Shown one piece after another: positions 45,740 through 57,172 of a stretch of 64,000 nucleotides of DNA. Made by a program: the position numbers and the translations under genes. How positions within the stretch are numbered: position 1 is the first letter of the stretch; the number at the start of each line of letters is the position of its first letter. The stretch comes from Linnemannia elongata (Eukaryota; Mortierellomycota; Mortierellomycetes; Mortierellales; Mortierellaceae), in assembly GCA_036320915.1 (NCBI GenBank), contig JAXBDG010000002.1, positions 2,666,001 through 2,730,000 on the forward strand, in the 5' to 3' direction. The notes under the pieces were generated by a model. It searched no databases. It had not been told where the DNA came from and saw only the letters and a program-made list of their open reading frames with translations.

Positions 45740-46977
45740 GGTGAAAGGAAGTATGGGGGCGATTAGAAAGAGTTTTAACATCCTAAATAAAAGACGTCCA
45801 TATTTTATGTAGCCGCCTTCATTCCTCCCTCACTCAATTGCCTCTCTCTTTCTACTCCCTATTTACTCTGTCCTTTCTCTTTTTTTTTGTTTACGGCAGC
45901 TGTCCCCTCCTGAGTGCTCATTCGAGCTGCAAGTAAAGTGAAGGTTCTTCCCCCCCCCTCTTCGTACCAATTGATCACCTACAACCCTTGTACGGGCCAT
46001 GGGCCAGCGAGATGGCTTGTAAGGAAAGAGCGTACAAATGAAATCTATCGCTGCCGCCACACATTCCAAGTTAGTGTTGGTGGCGTCACTTTGTCGTAGG
46101 GTGCTTGAGCATTGGCAGAACAAACATATGACGAGAGCGGGGAGATCCCTCACTTGAATGAAGTGGGTGGAAAAGGCACTGAGGCACTGAATTGGACGAT
46201 TGTTCAACCCATGGATGCCGTGCGCGGGAAGGAAAAGTAAGGGGGAGGGAAACAGTCGCGGGATCTTTTTCTGTTCTTGACAAGTCACCTGCGCGGTTGG
46301 CATTCTAGGTGGATTGAGTCGCCTACTCACTTCCACTGTTGAGTCGTACGAGAGAGCTTCAAAGGGTTCGTTCCTCTTATCATGAGAAGAGATAACAATA
46401 ATATCGAAACGACTTGTCGTTAAACGAAAAGAACATCAAGGATGCAATTCATGTTGAAGAGAAGAAGAAGCTAAAATAGTAATATCATCTAGAATTGAGG
46501 TGCATGGACAAGACAACAAGTGAGCTAGCTCTCTTGTTCTTTTCTTGTCCTTGCTTCGTTCTCTATTCAATCGACGCTGCAACTCCTTACTTGCTTAGCG
46601 AAATTGATTTTTTTTTTATTTTATTTTCTCTATTTATTATTTTTTTTCCTTTCGTTTGTTTTCTTTCACAGCAATCATCTCTCTCTCTCTTTCAATCCTC
46701 CCACTTTTTCCCTTATTCCCGCCTGAGCCTGACCAAAAGCACCTACACAACTTTTCTAATTCCCTTCTCACACTTCGCCTTTGGTCCACGATTACTCTTT
46801 CTCTCCCTTACTCACCCTTTTACCAGCTCACTCGTTCACACTCGACTTGGCTCACGTCTCTGTTCACCCCTCACACATACCCCCACCACTGCAGTACCGC
46901 ACCCTCTCTCTCATCCACATACCACCACACCGAACTACAACTCACACCTGCACTACATACACGCGGCTTGATTCACC
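45740..46977. promoter_or_regulatory. Divergent region between exportin-5 and TOG copy B
   Basis: The region has 1.24 kb between two start codons. About 46135-46729 is homologous to the upstream region of copy A (27346-27725) but diverged and roughly 200 bp longer. The part 46730-46977 is the inverted-repeat core and matches copy A. A short dispersed repeat lies at 45936-46050. T- and C/T-rich tracts precede the ATG at 46978. No separate gene is supported. Confidence 0.5.
45936..46050 (-). repeat. Short dispersed repeat, copy 2
   Basis: This is the reverse complement match of 22000-22140. It shares the exact GTACCAATTGATCACCTA core and the GGGCCAGCGAGA block but lacks about 17 bp between them. 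A long C run (about 45951-45958) sits at one edge. Confidence 0.55.
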
Positions 46978-49900
46978 ATGGACGAGTACGGATCCGCTCC
47001 AGAGGAAAACTTCACCGCGATCCCCGTCCAAGAGAGACTCGACCACAAGGTAACACTCATCCCATTTGTTGTTCAACACGAAAATAAAGTGGACATGTTC
47101 CTTCCTTAATGTGCCTTGTTCCTTGTTCCAACCAAGACTAAAAACCACTTTACTTTATTCATGGTCCATGGAACGCAAAACCCAACATAGAACTGGAAAG
47201 CACGCGTCTCAGCATACGAGGAACTAGCAAAGCTTTTCAGGACAAGTGTCGAAGACTCAGACTTTAGGCGTTATGAGGGCTCGCTAAAAAAGATTGCCCT
47301 CGACTCGAACGCAGTTGCCCAGGAGTCAGGACTAACAACCCTCATTCAGTTTGTCGAGAATGCACCAGATCCCAACAGGTAGGAAGACCTCCCACGTCCA
47401 ATTTGCTTGGAGGCATCAGGGCATGCAAGGCGATAACGATGAAAAGGAAACTGTCCAGGAGAGAAAAGGCGATACTCACTGCAAACACAACGTTTCCCTT
47501 TTTTATGCATCGTGTTTTTTTGTAGGACAAAGAACGTCGTTGTGCCCGCAGTTGTCGAAAAGTGCCTCTCCTCCACGCGAGCAGGAACCAAAGCCAAAGC
47601 ACTGGAGCTAATTCTTTTATATGTCGAAGTCGATTCGGCAGACCCGGTGATTGTATGCAGCCCTTTCTCGTAGCTGAAACTGTCATAACATGCGTCAGGC
47701 ATCGTTTTGGGAGTACCCGAACACATGACAAACTAACAAGCGCTGCTTGACCATGAACGATTCAATAGGAGGATGTGTTACCAGGACTGGATGCCAAGTT
47801 ACCGAAGCTAGTAGCGACTACAACTAATGTCCTGACAAGTATTATCCGGTACGCCCATCCCGTCATTGCGACGCATTGAATCAGGAGTAACTCTCTCTCT
47901 CTCACTCACTCACTCTCTCCAGATGGTTTATGCTAATCTATTACCGTTTTCTTCGCTTTATCGTCATCCACCATAGCACTTTTGGTATCAAGAACCTCAA
48001 CGTCAAGCCTTTGGTAAAAAAGCTGCCACCACTGTTCGGACACTCGGACAAGAATGTCAGAGCAGAAGCTAACGCCATGACGATAGAATTGTACCGGTGG
48101 CTCGGAAAGGCCATCATGCCATCACTCGAGGATCTGAAACCAGTTCAGCAAAAGGAATTGACAGAGGCATTCGAGAAGCTGCCTGATGAACGACCAACTC
48201 CACAACGATACCTCCGATCACAACAGGCAGAGATGGCAGCGGCCGCAGCCGCAGCAGAGGCAGGAGACGGAGGGGGAGACGATGCCGAACCAGAGGATGA
48301 GGAGATGGCTGAAGTTGATGCCCTGGATCTCTTTGATCCCGTTGATGTCAATGCCAAGATGGAGAAAAACTTTTACGAGTTGTTGGCGTCCAAGAAATGG
48401 CAGGAGAGGAAGGAAGCCTTGGATGCGCTTTTGGTACTTTGTAACTCTCCAAAGATCCTCGACAGCCACTACTCCGAGCTGGTGGGCGCACTTGGCAAGG
48501 TAAGGGCTCCTTTTTCTTCTTACGTGGATATCTGCTTGCGTACTGAACCATATCTGGCTCAATATTTCCTGTGCTCACTGCGATTCTACAATTTCACCAC
48601 TCTGGTTTTAGCGCATGGCTGATACCAACATCAACATTGTCATCGTGGCGGCCAATTGTTTGGAAGGTCTTGCTCGTGGATTGCGGGATAGCTTCAACAA
48701 GTACAAGCCTTCTGTTGCAGGATTGGTTATGGATCGACTCAAGGAGCGTAAAGTCACTGTTGTGGAGGCCCTCGCAGGAGCTCTGAACGCCATGTACAGC
48801 ACAGTAAGACCAACATGCATTCTGAGAAACACTTGTGCTCGATTTTACTCTTTCAAGGTCATCAAAGCTATTGCTAACGCGTTACCCTGCCCACTTTGTA
48901 GATATCATATGCCGAACTACTAGAGGACACAGCCGCGAATGTGGTACACAAGAACCCGCAAATCAGAGCAGAGGTCATCAAATTGCAAGTCCATCGGCTG
49001 AAGGAAATCAAGATTGCGCCTTCCAAAGTGGAAATCAAAACTGCTTGTGAGATGCTGATCAAGGCCTTTGACGACGGTGATGCTACAGTCCGCGAGGCGA
49101 CGGCAGAGGCTCTTGGTACCCTTATGAAGTGCTGTGGCGAGAAACCACTACTGGTGTACACGGAGAAACTGGACGCTGTCAAGACAGGCAAGGTCAAGGA
49201 ATACTTTGACAAGGCTGTAGTCAAGGCAAAAGCAGCCCCAGTGGTTGCCCCACCCAAACCCGCTCCAAAGGTCGTGGCAGCCAAACCAGCTCCCAAGGTA
49301 CATTTCATTCATTTTTTTTTTTTTTTTTTTTTTTTTTTTAGCTATACAACACGCACCATTTTACTCAATTAATTAACCGCATCCTTCTCGCTCTTTGTGA
49401 ACTTCATAGAAAGCGGCACCAGCTGCAAAGGAGGCTGAGGCACCAGCGGCCGCTCCAGCAAAGAAGCCTCTAGGAAAGGCACCGGCCTTGTCATCCGCCA
49501 AGAAACCAGTCGCCAAAGCTCCTGCTGCAGCCGCATCAACTGCCAGCGCAGCGGCTAAGAAGGCCGCACCTGTCGCGGGAGGAGCAAAGAAGGAAGAGGA
49601 GCCACTACGATACAAGTTCTCAAGTGAGACAGCTGAAGAGCAAGCAGCCGACTTTTTAACACCCGAGTTGATTGCCGAGTTTGGAGATTCGAGCTGGAAG
49701 GTGCGTCTGGAGGCCATGGAGAAGCTGCACGAACTTGTTGACAGCAACCCAGGATTTGAGGCAGAGTTGATTACACGTGTTCTCTCCAAAAAGCCGGGTT
49801 GGAAGGAGAGCAATTTCCAGGTTACCACCAAACTCTATGGGATTCTCCAGCTTCAATCGCAGAAGCTACCTTCTTTTTCCAAGGCGTGCGCTGCTTTGAC

Positions 49901-51304
49901 AATTCCAGGTGCGTTTTCATATGGATATGTATGAGCGATAAAAATCAAATCAAAGACACATCCTTGCAGGAACTAACTGGCATTTCACTCATTCACTCAT
50001 CCATATATCTTCGTAATAGCCATGATTGACAAGATGGGAGACATCAAGCTGAAGAAGGCAGCCGGTGACTGTTTGACAGCGTATGCGGAGGCGCTCTCGC
50101 TTCAGTTCGTCCTCAGCCAATCGTACGACCCTCTGAAGAAGCTGAAGGCACCCAAGGCTCTTGCCGATTCACTGGCCTGGATTAACCAACAACTGGAGGA
50201 CTTTGGTATTGCTGGTCTCGCTATCCGTGAGCTGATCGAATTTTTGAAGTTTGCATTGGGAAGCGCAAACGCAGCGGTTCGTACCAATGCCGTCAGCGTT
50301 CTTGGAATCTTGAGGCGCTTCATCGGACCAGGTACAGTTGTCGGTGATGAAAGTGCGTATGTCAAATGATGAATTGACGATACGAGGAAAGTAGCTGACA
50401 ATTCCCGGTTCATTATTGTTTATCGAATAGGCATTCGATCGTTCGTGGAGGACTGCAACTCGGCGTTGTTGGCAGCGATTGACGCAGAATTTGCCAAGGT
50501 GGCCGACATGGAACCACCACAGGTGTCCAAGGGAGCAGTGGAAGAGAGTGCTGGCAGTACTGCCGCGGTGGAGGAGCTCTTCCCCAAAGTGGACATCAGC
50601 AATCAGTTCACAACGCCATTACTGGAGGAGTGTGGTGACGCCAACTGGAAGGTGCGCAAAGAAGGTCTGGAGAAGGTTGCAGCCATTGTTGACGCCAACA
50701 AACGCATCAAGCCTAACCTCGGCGGACTTCCAGGAGCATTGAAGCTGAGACTCGCCGACAGCAACAAGAACTTGCAGATTTTGACGATGGAGATATGTGC
50801 CAACCTCGCTGTGGCCATGGGCAAACCTTTTGACAAGTACGCCAGAATCCTGTGCTCTAACGTCGCCAGTTGTCTCACGGATCAAAAGGACAATGTGAGG
50901 AGCGCATCGATTGCTGCGTTGGAAGCGTTTGCTACACAGTCAGGCCTGGACTCTCTCGTGTCGTCTCTGGCAGTCTCACTTGTCACCAACTCACCTACAT
51001 TGCGTAAGGATCTCTTGGTATGGTTGACGTCGTTCTGCAATGGAGCCAAGGAACGTGAAGTCACGCTGCCTGACTTGTCACCTCTTGCTCCACCTGTTCT
51101 GCAGTGCTTGCAGGACCGTAGTGTCGAGGTTCGCAAGGCTGGCCAGAACTTTTTGCCGATATTGATGGTCAATGTAGGATATGATGCCATTGTGTCCAAG
51201 TGCAGTGATCTCAAGGGTGCTGCCAAATCGGCGATTATGCCCATGCTCGAGGCAGCCAAGCCTGCCCCCCCACCTCGTCCTCCATCCGCAGCGGGAGCAG
51301 CCAA
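46730..51304 (+). repeat. Arm B of the 4.6-kb inverted repeat
   Basis: This is the partner of 22771-27345. It contains the proximal 5' region, nine full exons and the first part of exon 10 of the full-length TOG gene. No indel separates the arms: paired coordinates add to 74075 at every landmark I checked. Homology beyond both ends is imperfect. Confidence 0.93.
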
Positions 51305-54300
51305 GGTACCCCCACCTGAGAGAGGTGCACTGAGCAGCTTGCCTAGTCTGGCGCGCCCAGGAACGAAACCTGGCGCACGCCCTGCTACTGCCCTACCCGG
51401 CGCTCCTTCTAAAATCGGGGCCACAAAGCCGGCAGCAAGTACTCTGCCCACCATGCCTGGACCGCCTAGAGAGCAGCAATCATCTCCTATTCCTACCTTG
51501 CCCGCGCTTCCTTCGTTACCAGGATCTGGACAGCCCTCGGGACTCATGGCACCACGGTCGCGACTGACACTCAAGAAACCAGGTCAGGGCATTCCTCAGC
51601 CTATGGACTCGGGAATTCCAGGAGCTCCGGCACCACGTGTGTCACGACTTCAGGACATGCAGCCAGAATTCGACGAATTTTCAGTTCCTCCTCCCAGCAA
51701 CGGCATGGGTATGGGTATGGGCATGGGCATGCAACAACGTTCGTTCGATCCTATGGAGGGCGTTGTCCAGACCTCGCAGCCTTTGAACGGATCCCGGCCT
51801 ATGGGTGGTGGTAACATGGGAGGCATGGGTAGCATGGGAGGCGGTCCGTCGATGGGCAACAACGGCATGGGCCAACCTTTGCCGACGATCGTTGTTCCTC
51901 CTTCTGCTCAAATCAAGCGGCTCTCAGTGTCAGGGGGGGACAGGAGAGGCGAAGCAGCAATGGACTACCTTGTGACCCAGATCACAAGCGATGATGCTTC
52001 ACAGAGTATCGACGCATTGAAGCAGTTGGAGAAGGCACTTCATGGACCTCTGGACGCCATCATCCCTCATATCAACGACCTCGTCAACGCCCATACGCTG
52101 CAGATTCGTCTCGCCTACACTGGACTCGAGCAGAGAAACAACTCCACAACGCGTGTATGCAAGCATCTGGTGAACTCGTTGGTCAGCATCTTTTCCAACA
52201 AGCAGCTGGCGAGCAAGGTTCAGTCAGACCCGCTCTACAACCTACTTCACGAATTGGCCAGTCGACTCCTGGACAAGAACCTCGACAAGGTGGAAAGTGG
52301 CCAGCAGCTTGCCAAGGCTCTGAATGTTACGATGGTCAAGGTACTCGAGAACAGCAACCGCAATGCCACCTTCAGCGCTCTGTTGTTGATATTGGTTCGT
52401 TGTGCTCAACCTCTTCGATCGATGGAGGATTCCGCCCAGCAGGCCAAGTTTGGTGATCTCATTATGAAGTGTATCTGGAAGTTGACCAAGACGATTAAGG
52501 AGTGCGTCGCAGCTGGAACCTTGAAGCCCAACGAACTCCTCGCGGATATGAACGACTTTTTGGTCTCGATCTCACCTCCCGATTGGAAGAGACGTGCGCA
52601 GGAAGGTGTGCCTCTGGGAGATATGCCGTTGAGAACCGTCAAGACCGTCTTGGTCGAGTTGTCTTCAGGAATGGGTGATGAGGTGTTCAACCATTTGGAC
52701 CTGATCCAGGATCCGACGAAGTCTGCCATCCATCAATACCTGGTGCATATGACTGGATCCAAGAAGCGCCCTATTACTCAACTCAGCAACCCTTCGCCTC
52801 AACCACTTGCTACCAATGTGGGACGTGATCGAATATCGACCGTCGGAGCCATGACCAATCAGAACCTGAGCGCTCACAACATGCTCCAGCAACAGCAGCA
52901 ACCGTCGCCTCTGCAGCAGTTCAGGTCATCACCCCAATCGCCGCAATTCCAGCACCAGCAACAACACCAGCAACAGTTCCAACAGCAGCAGCAGTCGATG
53001 TCGCCAATGGCATCCCATCAGTCAGCGTTTGGAAACCAAGTCCAGATGCAACAAGGATCTCCGACTGGATTTGGAATGCAACCTCAACAACCTCAAGGCG
53101 ATTTCGGTGGCGCAGGTCTCAACTCCCATCGCATGAGCATGGTCATGCCTCCACCACCCACACTGGGAATTGGCAACGGCGTCAAAGGCCTTGGTGAGAA
53201 GAAGAGCGCCGAAGACCTTTCAGTCGGCAAGTCCGAGACAGAGATGAACAGTCGTCTCACTCAAATCTTTACCAAAATCGGAACCAGAGAGGAGACCAAG
53301 CAGGTGCGCACATTCACATATTGATTTTATTTTGCGGTGTCCCCTATTCTAACGTTTAATGATTTCATTGATGACTAACACGTAGTGCTTTGATTTATTT
53401 ATTTTTGCGCCTTCTAGGGTATTATCGATCTGTACCAGTTCCAAAAGATGTACCCCAATATGGAGTCCAAGGTGAATGCGCAATTGGCAAAGACGGGAAC
53501 GTTCTTCCAGAGTTATATCCGTCGTGGACTTGCCAACCTGGATGCAGAGGCCAATGCAGCCAGCTCTGGCGGATCAGCGGCTAGCTCGATCAGTGGCCTG
53601 AGCGGATTCACCGGAAGCTCTGCTTCGCCTACAGTGAGAGCACGTGAGATTGTGGATGCAGCTGCCAGGAAGCGGGAGAGCGTGATGTCGATTGCCAGCA
53701 ATGAGAGCAGTGGAATGGCAGATCCTTCCGAGTCTTACAAGGATCGTCTGGCACGCTTGCAGCAGATGTTTGGATATAAATCGGTAAGAATCCCGTCATA
53801 ACGCGGAGTTTGTTTTTTTTTTGCCAATGGTTATGCTCACCACCCGGCGAATCACAACGAACTCTTTTCTCACGAGTTCTTTTTCGGTTTTGTTTGTATG
53901 ACTTTTGTAGGAGTCAAAGACACCGTCACCAGTGAATGATCATCACGATACATTGAGCAGGGCAATGGATGGCCGCAACAGTCCCAGTCTAAGCCTTCGT
54001 CAGCAACAGGAGCTGGACTACCAGCAACACCAATTGCAGCAACAGCAAATCTTGGCCCAGCACAGTCGATCTCGGCCCTCGTCCATCTATCAAACGAGCT
54101 TGACGCCATCGAGCACAACACCAACTGCAACCTCCCCTTACCAATCTCACTTTAATCTTCATTCCGAAGGGAACAACGGATACTCGTCGCCTCTCAATGG
54201 AGGAGGGGTAGGCGGCGGAGGCTCGTCAATGTCGATGGGTGGCATGTCACCCCCGACGTCAGCACCGCCACCCTCGTTGCAGTCACTGCAGGAGTCGATG

Positions 54301-54486
54301 GCAGCCAAGGAGAGGGCACAAACGGTGGCGCTAATGAAGGAGAGACTTGCACGGATGAAGACTCAGACACTGACATCTTCACAATTGGCGCTGCAGCAGT
54401 TCCATCAGCAGCAGGCATCGGGATCTGAGCAGGGACAGGGCAATAATGGCAATGGCCATGGAGGACCTGGCAACCAGTACTTTTAA
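46978..54486 (+). CDS. STU2: Full-length XMAP215/Stu2/CKAP5 microtubule polymerase (copy B)
   Basis: Twelve exons: 46978-47049, 47191-47378, 47526-47652, 47769-47848, 47977-48499, 48612-48803, 48902-49297, 49410-49908, 50020-50352, 50431-53303, 53418-53783 and 53911-54486, giving 2,074 residues (human CKAP5 2,032). Four TOG domains are visible at about 15-235, 280-505, 585-805 and 856-1080. They bind tubulin to speed plus-end growth. A basic Pro/Ala/Lys linker lies between TOG2 and TOG3. A Pro/Gly/Met-rich linker with NGMGMGM repeats follows TOG4. The conserved C-terminal region then starts near 1310 (QITSDDASQSIDALKQLEKAL) and reaches the QIFTKIGTREETKQGIIDLYQF block and FFQSYIRRGL. A Gln-rich tail with a final helix (TVALMKERLARMK) ends the protein. 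I do not see a clear fifth TOG. AATAAA follows at 54517. Confidence 0.92.
49312..49339 (+). repeat. 28-nt poly(T) run in an intron of copy B
   Basis: It is the exact-length partner of the A run at 24736-24763, inside the intron between exons 7 and 8. Confidence 0.8.
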
Positions 54487-54949
54487 ACAATTTACACTTG
54501 TAACAACATACAATTCAATAAAGTGAATGAACTCTGTAATCATTTTCATGTGTTATGGCGATCAGGGTGGGATGCGAATAGAAAAGGCAGGGGTGCTTGT
54601 TGCAGGATGGATGGTGGGTCAGGGGAAAGAACATTGGAGGTGCACTGGAGAACTAATAAAAAAAGAAAAAAAGAAAAAAAAGGTTTATGTGGTTCCTGAA
54701 TGCACCAGACACATAGATAAGAGTACAACGGGGGAAGTACAAAGGGGTGCAGATACAGCATTGACCTGATTGTTTTTTTGTCGAATGGTCAGTGTGCAGT
54801 CTTTTTGTTCAATGTCATCATTCTTCTTTTTTTCCTTCTTTCTTGTACCTTCTCTCCCTTTCATTTTTTTCACACACTTTATCTCTACCGCACCTTCACA
54901 GTCCCTCCTCTCCGAAAACTTATTGGCGACCCCCCCATTTCCAATAAGG
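54487..54949. other. Intergenic region between TOG copy B and the SET-MYND gene
   Basis: It contains the TOG 3' untranslated region with AATAAA, a purine-rich stretch near 54655-54685 and a T/C-rich leader (54770-54940) ahead of the ATG at 54950. An upstream in-frame ATG at 54785 would add a Phe/Ser-rich extension and is not favoured. Confidence 0.5.
54517..54522 (+). terminator. Poly(A) signal of TOG copy B
   Basis: AATAAA lies 31 bp after the stop codon at 54486, the usual distance for cleavage and polyadenylation. Confidence 0.5.
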
Positions 54950-57004
54950 ATGATTTTTAAGACACAACCCAACTCGTCCGTCTGTAATGGCAGTAACCAG
55001 GCCGGCGAGTCTATCTCTGTTGTCGATCAGGAGAGTACCACTGCTGTGCGGGCTAGCAAACTCACATCGACAGGAGCGGGAAGTGACGAGATTGACGGAC
55101 AGCAGGACCATAATCAAGATGGAGATATCGCGCTCAACTCCTACGAAGCCACTGCTGCTGCTGTCGCTAATGCTGCTGACCATGGAAAGCAGCGACCCAC
55201 GGCTCTGGATCAGGAGAATTCGAACAAGTCAACGACGTTTGTTCGAGCGTCAGGCAGTATTCACGAACACGCTTCTCATATCGGCAACTGCAGTATCAGC
55301 AACCACCAGGCCGAGCGACAGAATCAGGCCACCGCATTCTCGACATCAAGCACACAAGTCGACGACAACAATAACAACAACGATGAGGGTTCAAGTCGCG
55401 AGGTGAGGAGGATCGGGCGATTGTCGACCCCTGACCGTGGGAGAATTATGGTGGCCCGGTCCATGATTCCCAGGGGCACATTCTTGTACCGCTTGGCTGC
55501 GCAAGCCACTGTCTGTGATACCGATAATCGGACTCGACGATGTGCTTCTTGTTTTAAGAGGATTGGCTCTCACGACCACGACATGACAGTCATGAAGGAG
55601 GAAAATGTGGAGACGACAAGGAAAGTAGATGATGGTGGTGGTGAAGGTGGTAGTCATGGGTGCGAGGGATGTGGAGAGATTTGGTATTGTGATCATGCCT
55701 GTGCAGAACGAGATTGGGAGGTCTTGCATGCTGCCGAGTGTAGGTTCCTCAAAGCCCTCTATCAAGGCGTTCCTTCTACCACCACCACCTCCTGCAACAA
55801 CAGAACTAACATTGACGAGGACGAGGCAGCATGGATGACGTCAGTTGGAAACCCTCATCGGGAAGCCATCATGCGATTCTCCCAAGAAGGATTCGAACCT
55901 TACACCCAAGACTACTGCCGAGTCCTCATCCGGACCCTCACCCATCGATTCCACGAATTCACGGAGCCTCCCCTCTCGATTCAACACGGTATTTCTCCTG
56001 CCGACCCGCCCTACTTGGAGTCTGCAGATCCGGACCAGCCACAGGGACCATTACCGTATTCGGATGTTGAGGACCTGGTGATGAACCGGGAGAGTTTTTC
56101 GAGAGAGAAGGTTGAGGGGGAGTTTCGGGATGTGGTACGGATCTTGGATGCGTTTCAGGGGCATCTTGAGGCTTTCTACTTACCGCGGATGGACCGACGT
56201 CGTTGCCAACATAAAGAAAAGGAGATGACAGAAGGATCTGGGAACGTGTTAAAGCCGCCACGGAGACTTTTGGAGACAGAGTTGATGGACCTGATCATGA
56301 GGGAGGAATGCAACTCCTTTGGAATGTACGAATACCCTCCCTTCCTCCTTCCTTCTACCGCCACCGCCGCCGCCGTAGCCGCCAGTACGGATGCAGGAAA
56401 AGCAGGCGAAGCAAAGGACAACTCCAAAATATGCTATGCTCTGGGTTTCTTCGTCCGCCAACATCTCTATGGATTCAACCACTCCTGTAGCCCTAACCTG
56501 TTCCATGTGGCTCATAACAACCAGCTCCTGTTGTACGCTGCGCGCGATATCTCGCCCGGGGAGGAGATCAATATCACCTACCTCGAGTTTGGACCCCATT
56601 ACCGGATCACCCCACCTTCAAGAGCAGGAGCAAAGAAGGGAGTTGAGGAGGAGAAGAGGAGGAAGAAGACGAGGGAGGCGTTCGAGAATCGGAAGCGTTT
56701 TCTGAAGAGCCATTTTTATTTCGACTGTGGATGTGCTCGATGCACTTATGAGGCCACCCTCTACTCTTCCTCCGAGGACGATATGAAGGAGGAGGTGAAG
56801 GAATTGATAGGAGAGGAGGAGGAGAAGGAGCGGTTCTTGAGGGAGGGGTTGAGCTGCGAGCAGGAGGGATGTTTTGGATTCTATGCTCCTCCTGCAGTCC
56901 TTCATGCCCGACAGGATAACAAGGGTAGCAAGAATGGCTGTGATATTGGATCGAAGGTGGACGGGCGATGGGGATGTGTTGCCTGTGGTCGTTTCCAGTC
57001 CTAA
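54950..57004 (+). CDS. SET and MYND domain protein (SMYD-like)
   Basis: A single exon encodes 684 residues from the ATG at 54950. After a disordered Ser/Thr/Asn-rich N-terminus, a split SET start (RGRIMVARSMIPRGTFLYR, about 163-181) is interrupted by a MYND zinc finger (about 198-264; CASC, CEGC, YCDHAC, HAAEC). The main SET part has NHSCSPN at 510-516 and GEEINITY at 537-544. A post-SET Cys cluster follows (FDCGCARC, later CEQEGC and CVAC). These are the SAM-binding and catalytic landmarks of SMYD lysine methyltransferases. Targets of fungal members are mostly unknown. Acidic and Lys-rich insertions make it longer than animal SMYD proteins (about 430-490). It converges with the ornithine acetyltransferase gene. 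Confidence 0.85.
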   Translation: MIFKTQPNSSVCNGSNQAGESISVVDQESTTAVRASKLTSTGAGSDEIDGQQDHNQDGDIALNSYEATAAAVANAADHGKQRPTALDQENSNKSTTFVRASGSIHEHASHIGNCSISNHQAERQNQATAFSTSSTQVDDNNNNNDEGSSREVRRIGRLSTPDRGRIMVARSMIPRGTFLYRLAAQATVCDTDNRTRRCASCFKRIGSHDHDMTVMKEENVETTRKVDDGGGEGGSHGCEGCGEIWYCDHACAERDWEVLHAAECRFLKALYQGVPSTTTTSCNNRTNIDEDEAAWMTSVGNPHREAIMRFSQEGFEPYTQDYCRVLIRTLTHRFHEFTEPPLSIQHGISPADPPYLESADPDQPQGPLPYSDVEDLVMNRESFSREKVEGEFRDVVRILDAFQGHLEAFYLPRMDRRRCQHKEKEMTEGSGNVLKPPRRLLETELMDLIMREECNSFGMYEYPPFLLPSTATAAAVAASTDAGKAGEAKDNSKICYALGFFVRQHLYGFNHSCSPNLFHVAHNNQLLLYAARDISPGEEINITYLEFGPHYRITPPSRAGAKKGVEEEKRRKKTREAFENRKRFLKSHFYFDCGCARCTYEATLYSSSEDDMKEEVKELIGEEEEKERFLREGLSCEQEGCFGFYAPPAVLHARQDNKGSKNGCDIGSKVDGRWGCVACGRFQS

Positions 57005-57172
57005 ACCCTTCTTCTCTTTCTTTCTTCCTCAAAGTCCTCGCTTCTTTTACACAACATACACACTTTCTTTGCACTGAGTAGTAAAATATGATGTTCGATA
57101 TCGTCTGCCACAAGAGCAATCCAATGGTATTTAGTTTATTAACTAGAAGTCCAAGAACAGATCGTATGTAAT

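Noticed and set aside
22374..51304. Transposon with long terminal inverted repeats
   Set aside because: The arms are parts of a host TOG gene with introns. No transposase or other mobility gene lies between them and no target-site duplication was seen.
54785..54949. Upstream in-frame start for the SET-MYND gene
   Set aside because: The added sequence is a translated T/C-rich leader (Phe/Ser/Leu-rich), and the ATG at 54950 begins a sensible N-terminus.
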